NCBI GenBank assembly: GCA_021160245.1
Contig: JAGHCW010000133.1
Coordinates: 1 to 36,793, forward strand
Length of the DNA: 36,793 bases
Source of the DNA: a bacterium
Lineage (GTDB): Bacteria > B130-G9
Direction of reading: 5' to 3'
Part shown: positions 31,001-36,793 of the stretch, in pieces
How the letters are laid out: each line of letters opens with the position of its first letter
Position numbering within the stretch: the stretch's first letter is position 1
Program-made: the position numbers and the translations under genes
Notes under the pieces: model-generated
What the model was told of the DNA's origin: nothing
Database searches by the model: none
What the model saw: only the letters and a program-made list of their open reading frames with translations

Positions 31001-32239
31001 GGAACTGCCGGGGAGTTTGTCTTCGAAGCCCCAAACGGCGAGGGCCAATATCGGTTCTATACAATATGCGAGGACACGGCCGGCAATGTCGAGGCGCCGC
31101 CAGCGGATGCGGACGCTACAACGGTCTATCACGTGCCAGAGCCGAGTATTCAGTCTGATAGAGGCCACGTTGACTTCGGGGAGGTTTTCGTGGGGAACCA
31201 GAAGAGCGCTACCGTGATAATCTCAAACGCAGGCGACGCTGACCTTGATATCCAAGAAATATCCGTCAGCCCGGCCGTCTTCTCGGCGCATGCCGCAGCT
31301 GGGCAATTACTCCCATTTGCGCTGTCCCCGAGTGATTCATTTGAGATCGAGGTGGTTTTCTCCCCGGACAATGCGGGAGAGTTCTCGGGCGAGCTGACGG
31401 TGCATTCAAACGACCCGGACTCGGCGCGCCTCGATATAACTCTCAATGGATCGGGAACCGTGACGCGCGAATTCAGGATGGCCGTGTCCACGAATTCGGA
31501 CTTGTATGAGTTTGGCGACACGCTGCAGATCGACGTTGACGTCTTGAACGCCTCCGACACTGTCACGGCGGACGTTTATCTCGTGCTGACGTTCGATCTG
31601 GGCGGGCCTGACGAGGCTTCCTTTTCTGCTACGTTAGGCGGCGATTGGGTTGATGGCATTTTGCCGTTCGCGGCCGGTTTGGGGGTTCCTTCTGGTTTCC
31701 AATTCGCCGGGACCTGGTGGTCTCATAGTCTCCCCTGCTATCTGCCGGCGCTGTCGAGATCGGGTTTATATACTCTCAGGATGGCCGCAATAGACACATA
31801 TACATTTGACTTTGCATCCAACTTAGCGGTGTCCGAGTTTACGCTTGAAGGCGAGCCGTTTGTGGGCATATTCACGGACAAAGACGTCTATTCGCCCTCG
31901 GATACTAAAGCACAGATTTCTCTCGACGTCTCTCTACCGGATTACGAGATTACGGCAGATTTCTACATCTCGCTAATCGGCCCTGACGGCCAATTGTGGT
32001 TCCCAAATGGCTTTGGAGAAGACGTCGTATGGTCGCCTGATGTCGCATCGCTTGTCCCGAATGTCACGCTGCCGTCAGGATTTTCCTTTTCGACCGTGAT
32101 CTTCGAATCAAGACTTCACACTAAGACTCCATTTGATAGCGCCGGCGAATATGTGCTTCTTGTCGCCTTGGTTGAGCCGAACTCGCTTGTTCCCCTCTCC
32201 GACATCGGCCAGACGCTTTTCGGTTTGCAGAAATGGTAA
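28013..32239 (+). CDS. Giant secreted Ig-like repeat protein with ASH-type and unnamed C-terminal domains
   Basis: The 1408-residue protein starts with a signal peptide (residues 1-30); FASC could be a weak lipobox, otherwise cleavage after CLA is likely. Ten tandem Ig-like repeats of about 97-105 residues follow (about 34-1040). Each begins TAPESS or similar and ends in a YxFxxxAxDxAGNVE pattern, as in DGTYRFYAIATDAAGNVEPA. Residues about 1042-1150 form an ASH/choice-of-anchor-D-type domain (HVDFGEVFVGNQKSATVIIS, VVFSPDNAGEFSGELTVHSN). The last 255 residues are two copies of the unnamed domain found in two other secreted proteins here (TNSDLYEFGD at about 1160; TDKDVYSPSD at about 1287). No C-terminal sorting signal is visible. 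ATG 28013 has GGAGG eight bases upstream. A role in surface adhesion or matrix is plausible but unproven. Confidence 0.9.
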   Translation: MRYKSLLRTILLSILTVVFASCMAPDCLAEEDETPPVTTGHTEPVGNGPSITVSYNSIDELGTIASVHLYYRYTDLEGSGDDTLQDTGLEKAQGSGVFVWEPDLGAGHYHFFLSGTDEAGNVEGTDGEPDASCLFDPALALSTLQAPPNASRATIGLTFAIDVGEDGYDSVVLRYRFDENRISADEATWATTAIISSATSGTLNFTFPDGDGYYQFHTRAKSDSGYWEPTPDTADATTLADSEAPRTSLSAPSLVTTSEFTLTFTASDEYNVDSVDVYRWYAGHWSLLYTTFRTTEGTLEFDTEGMEGEYRFYSIGRDLAGNVEEPPAEGSESTVIVDLMPPVSWALVDPYGTQFPIVVTFGADDAVTDVVNVDIFGGYDGGDLTDTGLSGVGQSGTIDFTPEVQLEGSYQFSTQAMDGVGHVEPMHLGPDSEIIIDWTAPASTSIAPHYSTDSTISFSFMSSDAVSGVKSVSAWINVAGGPWAGTGLAVPPDVGQISIDLSGMGEGTYGLCARAMDYAGNEEGLPAVAPVSTIYDPTAPESYAALPPSGLITNSTPVEIPYFGIDASSGISKVNLRFRFDGGNWQDSELEDVPSGAGPDYQGSFEFNPPHGDGIYEFVVISQDAAGNREMSIDMPEGGVLVFDQTAPESSASFNGDYATQFPISISFEASDLTSGVASVSLWASYNGEEYLEVGVSASATIGTLYWTPGAPADGTYRFYAIATDAAGNVEPAPDDPDASVVFDSAAPRSSASTSSEFTSQLPIQVSFSAEDDTSGVFNVQLWVKRNDGEFVSAGLVSEGASGIFEYSPAPPSDGSYSFATRGMDRAGNLEAATQIADSSIILDRTAPESSCSSDSNLVNSFPLSIDYVSSDAGSGIQNIKLFFRLDGGQWIEATTASEASGTMLFNPPDALDGAYEFYTIAHDVAGNVEDSNGADASVLVDSAPPSSSASSPKTVAAVPFNVSFTANDDGSGPATTALWASFNGADWGPTGLSESGTAGEFVFEAPNGEGQYRFYTICEDTAGNVEAPPADADATTVYHVPEPSIQSDRGHVDFGEVFVGNQKSATVIISNAGDADLDIQEISVSPAVFSAHAAAGQLLPFALSPSDSFEIEVVFSPDNAGEFSGELTVHSNDPDSARLDITLNGSGTVTREFRMAVSTNSDLYEFGDTLQIDVDVLNASDTVTADVYLVLTFDLGGPDEASFSATLGGDWVDGILPFAAGLGVPSGFQFAGTWWSHSLPCYLPALSRSGLYTLRMAAIDTYTFDFASNLAVSEFTLEGEPFVGIFTDKDVYSPSDTKAQISLDVSLPDYEITADFYISLIGPDGQLWFPNGFGEDVVWSPDVASLVPNVTLPSGFSFSTVIFESRLHTKTPFDSAGEYVLLVALVEPNSLVPLSDIGQTLFGLQKW

Positions 32240-32439
32240 TCACACATCGCAGCTCATTCTCGCGACCAAAGGCATCTAGGCGGAAATTAGGCCGCTCTTA
32301 AGCCGGTTTCCCCAGGTTCTTTGTGAGGAGATTCGGTCTCTTCCGCTGTTTACAGAAAGGAATTAGGGCAGATTATCTTTGGGCAATGCCCGTGAGCCTG
32401 CCGGTTGGCAAGGAAATCAGGCTGAGGAGGGCAGTGAGA

Positions 32440-32859
32440 ATGGTTGTTTCAATTCACGAGTTTCAGGTCACAACTGAGGGCTTTACGGACGTGGTGGACA
32501 TCTCTGAGCAGGTAGGTAATGCTATTGATAAGTCCGCGGTAGCAGACGGTATGGCATTAGTATCAGTTGCAGGCTCAACGGCTTCGATAACGTCAATTGA
32601 ATACGAGCCGGGCGTCGTGCGGGACCTGAAGAACGCGATAGAGCGACTAGCCCCTTCGAATATCAAATATGAGCACGATGCGAGGTGGGGCGATGGCAAT
32701 GGCTTTGCCCACGTAAGGGCGGCCATGCTGGGCTCATCATTCTCTGTGCCGGTTCACAGGGGCCGGGCTGTGCTCGGGACTTGGCAGCAGATAGTCTTAC
32801 TCGACTTTGATAACAAGCGCCGGAGACGGAGCATTTACGTTCAAATAATAGGTGAATAG
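32440..32859 (+). CDS. yjbQ: YjbQ/UPF0047 family protein
   Basis: The 139-residue protein matches the YjbQ family along its length: GSTASITSIEYEPGVVRDLK, then RWGDGNGFAHVRAAMLGSSF and LGTWQQIVLLDFDNKRRRRS, ending in YVQIIGE. The motif usually written GNGHSH is GNGFAH here, so one His is replaced by Phe. Some members show low thiamine-phosphate synthase activity, but the physiological role is unsettled. I start at ATG 32440, with GAGGAGG about ten bases upstream; the frame is open to 32323, but those 39 residues do not fit the family. It lies 44 bases before the sigma factor gene on the same strand and may be cotranscribed. Confidence 0.88.
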   Translation: MVVSIHEFQVTTEGFTDVVDISEQVGNAIDKSAVADGMALVSVAGSTASITSIEYEPGVVRDLKNAIERLAPSNIKYEHDARWGDGNGFAHVRAAMLGSSFSVPVHRGRAVLGTWQQIVLLDFDNKRRRRSIYVQIIGE

Positions 32860-32903
32860 CGACTAATGGCCTTCGAGGCCTCTAATACAGACGGACGAAA
32901 TTG

Positions 32904-33773
32904 ATGAGCACCATGAGAGACCATAACGGCCGTACGGGCGATTCCGAGGACATTCTCCGAACCTATCTCAACGAGATATCAAGGACTCCTCTATTAAGCA
33001 GGGAAGAGGAGATTGAGCTCGGCGAGCGGGCCCGGTTGGGAGACGAGGAGGCTCATAATCGCCTCGTCAAGGCCAATCTGCGCTTCGTTGTCTCGATTGC
33101 GAAGAAGTACATTGCCAGCGGCGTGCCGCTTCTAGATCTGATCAACGAGGGCAATATCGGTCTCATCGAGGCTGCCAGGCGGTTCGATCCCCAAAAGGCC
33201 AATAGATTCATTACATACGCTAAATGGTGGATACAACAGGCGATAAGATCCGCTGTCTTTGCCCAGACAGGAATAGTCCGACTGCCCGCCAAGCAGCGGC
33301 TGCGGCTTTCCGCAATTGATAGGGCTTACGAGAAACTGCGGAACGAGCACGACGGGCCTCCGCTGATACGGGAAGTGGCTGATGAGGTCGGACTCTCTGA
33401 GACCGAGGTGGAGGCGCTTCAACGCGCCTCATCAACCGCGATCTCTATCGCATCTGACGGTGATCGAGGCGCGGAGATCCTCGGCGGAAGAACGGAGGAG
33501 AGCGGGGAGTTTGGTGAGACGGATATCGAGCGCCTATTGATGCTCAAGAGCTTAAGAGACCACGTCAGCGATATGATGGAGCTCTTAAATGCGCAAGAAA
33601 AAGAGATGATGACGCTTAGATTCGGCCTCAATGACGACGTCAAGCGGAGTCTGGAGAGCGTTGGCCGAAAGATGGGACTTAGCCGAGAGCGGGTGAGGCA
33701 GATCGAGAAGGCCGCCATGAGAAAGATACGCGGCTCTGCCAAGACCAAAGAACTCGCCGTCGCCCTGAACTAG
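32904..33773 (+). CDS. RNA polymerase sigma-70 factor, RpoD-like without region 1.1
   Basis: The 289-residue protein has region 1.2 (ILRTYLNEISRTPLLSREEE), region 2 (NLRFVVSIAKKYIASGVPLL, DLINEGNIGLIEAARRFDPQ, FITYAKWWIQQAIRSAV) and a region 3 from RLPAKQRLRLSAIDRAYEKL. Region 4 contains EKEMMTLRFGL and the helix-turn-helix ESVGRKMGLSRERVRQIEKA. Housekeeping RpoD is longer, with region 1.1 and often a spacer. This short form with ITYAKWWIQQAI resembles group 2 or the compact primary sigma factors of some phyla. No anti-sigma gene is adjacent. ATG 32904 is used; TTG 32901 and ATG 32913 are close alternatives and the ribosome site is weak. It converges with the GT4 gene. Confidence 0.92.
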   Translation: MSTMRDHNGRTGDSEDILRTYLNEISRTPLLSREEEIELGERARLGDEEAHNRLVKANLRFVVSIAKKYIASGVPLLDLINEGNIGLIEAARRFDPQKANRFITYAKWWIQQAIRSAVFAQTGIVRLPAKQRLRLSAIDRAYEKLRNEHDGPPLIREVADEVGLSETEVEALQRASSTAISIASDGDRGAEILGGRTEESGEFGETDIERLLMLKSLRDHVSDMMELLNAQEKEMMTLRFGLNDDVKRSLESVGRKMGLSRERVRQIEKAAMRKIRGSAKTKELAVALN

Positions 33774-33792
33774 GAAAGCGACCCGCATAGTG

Positions 33793-33811
33793 CAAGGGAT
33801 TAATCCCCTTG
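33793..33811. terminator. Possible bidirectional terminator between convergent genes
   Basis: CAAGGG (33793-33798) pairs with CCCTTG (33806-33811). The inner GGGATTAATCCC (33796-33807) is itself a perfect palindrome. The hairpin lies in the 58 bases between the convergent sigma factor and glycosyltransferase genes. T tracts are poor on both sides, so strength is uncertain. Confidence 0.45.
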
Positions 33812-33831
33812 AAACCCCTAATTCCTCCTAT

Positions 33832-34944
33832 TCACTTGCCCAGCACCTCGTGGTAGATGCCGAGCGTCTTTCGGGCCGTCTCTCGCCAGGAGAACGACTT
33901 GGCCCTGGCTAGCCCCTCTATCCTAAGGGATTCGCGCTTCTCGCTGTCTGTCAGAACAGAGATGATCGCATCCGCCATCTCTTGGGGACTCTCAGGATCA
34001 AAAAACTCTCCGGCCCGTCCGATCACCTCGACAAGCACGGGGATATTTGAGGCGCAGACTGGGACTCCAGATGCCATCGCCTCAACCGGCGGCAGACCAA
34101 AGCCCTCGTAGAGCGATGGAAAGACGAATAGGTCTGCGCCGCTATATAGCGTGGGCAGTTTGCCGTGCTCTATCGCCCCCAGGAACCGAATGGCGCGCTC
34201 AAGACCCATATCGCAGGCCTTCTGCCTCAACAAGGCGCCTTGCTCGGAATGATCGCCTGCAATCACGAGGCAATGCTCCAGGGGCTCACGCTTTTTGATG
34301 ATGGCGAAGGCGTCAATTAGTCGGTCGATGTTCTTGTGCTGCCGCAAGCTGCCAACATGCAGAATGTAGGGCTGCTCCAACGCATAGTCCCTCGCTAGGC
34401 AGTCAAGCGCTTGCTCCTTATTTTGGGGCCTAAATATGGGCGCAACACCGTTTGACACAACCGATACCCTCTCCGGGGCGATCTTTAGGCGTTCGACGAT
34501 TTCTTTCTTGCTCGACTCGGAGGCTGTGATTATCCGATCGGCTACCTTTGAGGCCAATCGCAGCATCGCTTTTGCATAGATAAGCCCGGACCTTCTTGAG
34601 CGCATGAACTGTGGATAAACAAGATGATTGATGTCGTGAATTGAGATGACGAAGCGACAGGGCTTCAAAGGGGACGAGGGATAATGCAGCCAGTGAAGGA
34701 GATCGAGCCGGAGCCTCTTCGCTTTGAGGGGCAGGCTGAGTAGCCCTTTGAGTGAATACTCGCCCGAATGCTCTCGAACCGTCGCGAAGTTATCACCCAG
34801 ACCGGGAATGACCGCCGGGTCGCCAAACGTGAAATACTCCGAGGCATCGTCGAGCGCGGCGAGGTTTTCAATCAATCTTGCCGTTATCGTTCCGATGCCG
34901 TAGTCGAGTATCTTCCTGCAGTCAATCCCGATTCGAGCGCACAT
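33832..34944 (-). CDS. Glycosyltransferase family 4 protein
   Basis: The 370-residue GT-B enzyme has an N-terminal acceptor domain starting ARIGIDCRKILDYGIGTITA, where the Gly-rich loop is typical. The C-terminal donor domain has ILHVGSLRQHKNIDRLIDAF (about residues 202-221), RFLGAIEHGKLPTLYSGADL and FPSLYEGFGLPPVEAMASG, the GT4 E-x7-E motif in full, then ASNIPVLVEVIGRAGEFFDP. I start at ATG 34944 (MCARIGID), with GAG six bases and GGGAG eleven bases upstream; the frame opens at 34971 with nine extra residues. No membrane segment is seen. It is likely a mannosyl- or similar sugar transferase in surface glycan synthesis; sugar and acceptor are unknown. Confidence 0.9.
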   Translation of the reverse strand: MCARIGIDCRKILDYGIGTITARLIENLAALDDASEYFTFGDPAVIPGLGDNFATVREHSGEYSLKGLLSLPLKAKRLRLDLLHWLHYPSSPLKPCRFVISIHDINHLVYPQFMRSRRSGLIYAKAMLRLASKVADRIITASESSKKEIVERLKIAPERVSVVSNGVAPIFRPQNKEQALDCLARDYALEQPYILHVGSLRQHKNIDRLIDAFAIIKKREPLEHCLVIAGDHSEQGALLRQKACDMGLERAIRFLGAIEHGKLPTLYSGADLFVFPSLYEGFGLPPVEAMASGVPVCASNIPVLVEVIGRAGEFFDPESPQEMADAIISVLTDSEKRESLRIEGLARAKSFSWRETARKTLGIYHEVLGK

Positions 34945-35167
34945 AAAAAACTCAGCTCCCGTCAAGTTCACTAAATCTCTAAGTATGAGAATACCGCAAA
35001 AGCCTCATATATGAATAGCGCTTGCCCGGGCCGGGAGAATCAGACTTCCGCAGCATACGCTCAATCTGATTTTTCGGGTCTTCGAATGCACTTGACTGGC
35101 GGCGTGAACGCTGTAAACTGCCACTTGGGGCAGACGAAGAGTACATGGCTCAGCTTGAGAGGCACAG

Positions 35168-36613
35168 ATGAAGATCACGCTGGTGTTACCCGACGTAGGG
35201 CAGAGAGTGATGAGTGGGACGGGCCGTCTGTTCCGGCCAATAATCGTTCGGCACCAGAGGATAGGGCCGCTCCTGATTGCCTCCGCCCTTGAGCAGCGCG
35301 GTCATCGGGTTCAGGTAATCGATGCCGAGGCGCAGGAGCTTGACGATCGAGGTCTTGTGCGGGAGCTTTCGGATTTTGGCCCTGACCTTTTGGGCATCCA
35401 CGCGAACCTAATGGTCTTCCGGCACGCCTTGAGGTCTGCCCGGGCGATGAAACTGGCATTCCCAAGGCTTCCGATTATTGTTGGCGGGCCGGCTGTAACA
35501 AGCCTGCCTGACGCGGTCATGAGCCATCCGGCCTTTGACTTCGGCGTGGTTGGAGAGGGCGAGCGGACGATTGTGGAGTTGGTTGATGTGCTAGGTGCAG
35601 GTCATGTCCCGGCCAACGTAAAGGGAATCGTCTTTCGGGATGGAGAGACTGTTATCGCGACGCCGCCTCGCGAGCCAGAACAGAACCTAGACCTGCTTCC
35701 GATGCCTGCTAGACATCATGTCAGGTTCGATCTGTACCGGGACGTGATACTGGGCAAACGGCGCTTCGCAAACGTGCTATGCAACCGGGGATGCCCATAT
35801 CATTGCTTATTCTGCGACCCTAAGAACAAGCTCGGCCAGAAGCCGCGATTTCGTTCCGTCGAATCAATCGTCGATGAGCTCACGTGCCTGAAGCGGGACT
35901 TCGGCGTCGAGAACATATTTTTCAACGACGACACTTTCACTCTCAACCGGACGCAGGTACTTGGGCTTTGCGAGAGGATGCTCAGGGACAGATTAGGCAT
36001 TGCCTGGTCGTGCAGAACAAGGGTCAATCTTGTTGACTTTGAGCTATTGTCAATGATGCACAAAGCAGGCTGCCAGAGGATTGATTTCGGCGTAGAATCC
36101 GGGGATGATGCCGTCCTCAAAGCACTGCGCAAAGGGATCACTGTCGAGCAGACCATCGAGGCGTTCGAGGCGTGCGGGCGCGCCGGAATAGATACGCTGG
36201 CTTTCTTAATGATCGGCGGCCCTGCTGAGACTAGGGAGACCGCCAAACGCACTCTCCGGCTCGCCGCGAGAATCAATCCGACATACGTTGCTCCAGCACA
36301 GTGCCGGATATTTCCGCCCGGGACGGAGCTCGTCCGCATTGCCGCGGAACGTGGCCTGATATCCTCCGACCACTGGGAGCGCTACATAAGAGACGAAGTG
36401 GGCGAAGTGGCTCCTCCTTTCACCACGCCACAGATGAGCAGGCGACTGGGCCGAAAATACTCGGCGAGGCTTCACCTAGTGAACCTTCTGTGGCCAGTCC
36501 GAAACCCTGGCGCAATGCTCAGCGGCAACCCCGTCTCTAACTTGAGAAGGCGACTCCGTGTGGACATGCAGATACTATTGATGGCAGTTGCCCGTCGGCG
36601 CGTGACGATCTGA
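35168..36613 (+). CDS. B12-binding-domain radical SAM enzyme, divergent fourth member
   Basis: The 481-residue protein starts with a cobalamin-binding-type domain (MKITLVLPDVGQRVMSGTGR, GPLLIASALEQRGHRVQVID, IVGGPAVTSLPDAVMSHPAF, VVGEGERTIVELVDVL). The radical SAM cysteines lie in LCNRGCPYHCLFCDPKNKLG (C209, C213, C216). FFNDDTFTLNRTQVLGLCER, IDFGVESGDDAVLKALRKGI and FPPGTELVRIAAERGLI are typical of BchE/COG1032-type proteins. It differs from the three minus-strand paralogues: it lacks their SPYxD start, DNPFE block and IQTGS block, and its tail is shorter. So it is a relative rather than a recent duplicate. ATG 35168 has AGAGG about six bases upstream. The substrate is unknown. Confidence 0.88.
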   Translation: MKITLVLPDVGQRVMSGTGRLFRPIIVRHQRIGPLLIASALEQRGHRVQVIDAEAQELDDRGLVRELSDFGPDLLGIHANLMVFRHALRSARAMKLAFPRLPIIVGGPAVTSLPDAVMSHPAFDFGVVGEGERTIVELVDVLGAGHVPANVKGIVFRDGETVIATPPREPEQNLDLLPMPARHHVRFDLYRDVILGKRRFANVLCNRGCPYHCLFCDPKNKLGQKPRFRSVESIVDELTCLKRDFGVENIFFNDDTFTLNRTQVLGLCERMLRDRLGIAWSCRTRVNLVDFELLSMMHKAGCQRIDFGVESGDDAVLKALRKGITVEQTIEAFEACGRAGIDTLAFLMIGGPAETRETAKRTLRLAARINPTYVAPAQCRIFPPGTELVRIAAERGLISSDHWERYIRDEVGEVAPPFTTPQMSRRLGRKYSARLHLVNLLWPVRNPGAMLSGNPVSNLRRRLRVDMQILLMAVARRRVTI

Positions 36614-36760
36614 GCCTTGACAGCCTCGCGCGGTCGTCAAAGGGCCATTTGTCATACCTGGCGGCAGCTGGAGCAACGGGCAAAGAGCTGCGCTCGGTGA
36701 ATCGCAACAATAACAATGACATTTGAAGAGGCCGTCTGTTTAACATAAGAGAAGAAGAAG

Positions 36761-36793
36761 TTGACAGAGCAGCCCAATATGCCTAGATTCGAC
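36761..36793 (+). CDS. Possible start of a further gene, cut by the window edge
   Basis: An AAGAGAAGAAGAAG purine run (36747-36760) directly precedes TTG 36761, and the frame reads MTEQPNMPRFD to the edge. Eleven codons cannot be identified. It is listed because TTG starts after purine-rich sites are frequent in this window. Confidence 0.25.
   Translation, partial: MTEQPNMPRFD

Noticed and set aside
28100-31140. Repeated DNA within the giant gene as a possible CRISPR or satellite array
   Set aside because: The repeats are diverged protein domains of about 300 bases, not short exact direct repeats with spacers.
1-36793. Prophage, integron, transposon or RNA gene in the window
   Set aside because: No integrase, transposase, phage structural gene, tRNA or rRNA sequence was recognised on either strand.

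Overview
This window looks like a chromosomal contig of an uncultured, flagellated, diderm bacterium. Overall base composition is moderately GC-rich by eye. Evidence for the lifestyle: a flagellar stator/switch block, an O-antigen-type ABC exporter, several large Sec-secreted beta-rich proteins, and many cobalamin-type radical SAM enzymes. No rRNA, tRNA, CRISPR array, transposase or phage gene was seen, and no marker fixes the phylum. The mix of a VIT/VWA protein, Ig-like giant protein, SUMF1-like protein and palindromic intergenic repeats resembles metagenome-assembled candidate phyla, but that is an impression only. TTG start codons are common (at least six well-supported cases).

Layout. 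1-461: C-terminal end of a secreted beta-propeller-type protein. 462-1010: gene-free stretch with a palindromic repeat element. 1011-1759: MNT/HEPN nucleotidyltransferase pair. 1799-2965: secreted DUF4097-like beta-repeat protein. 3014-4381: TSPPY-type DNA methyltransferase fused to a degenerate staphylococcal-nuclease-like domain and interrupted by a heptanucleotide repeat. 4464-7030 (minus strand): pgi, then an AT-rich coupled pair, a SAM methyltransferase and trmO. 7299-11325: motA, two different motB-like genes, fliL, fliN, fliO. 11714-13878: Wzm/Wzt-type polysaccharide exporter. 13897-17743: cinA-like gene, nadC, VanZ-like membrane protein, ribF, tightly packed. 17764-18948: glycosyltransferase. 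18999-25498 (minus strand): three paralogous B12-binding-domain radical SAM enzymes with a SUMF1-like secreted protein between the first and second. 25709-32239: a secreted VIT/VWA protein and a 1408-residue Ig-repeat protein. 32440-33773: YjbQ-family protein and a primary-type sigma factor. 33832-34944 (minus strand): GT4 glycosyltransferase. 35168-36613: a fourth, divergent radical SAM enzyme. The right edge may hold the first codons of another gene.

How the parts fit. The flagellar block would supply the stator, its regulator FliL, the switch protein FliN and the export-gate assembly factor FliO; fliM and fliPQR are not in the window. The exporter, two glycosyltransferases and secreted proteins concern the cell surface. 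The nadC/ribF/cinA block concerns NAD and flavin cofactors. The most unusual items are: (i) tandem MotB-like proteins of which the first lacks the proton-carrying aspartate; (ii) an unnamed extracytoplasmic domain found four times in three otherwise unrelated secreted proteins; (iii) the three-gene radical SAM cluster with conserved hydrophobic/basic C-terminal tails; and (iv) a methyltransferase gene whose reading frame would be shifted by gain or loss of a 7-bp repeat unit.
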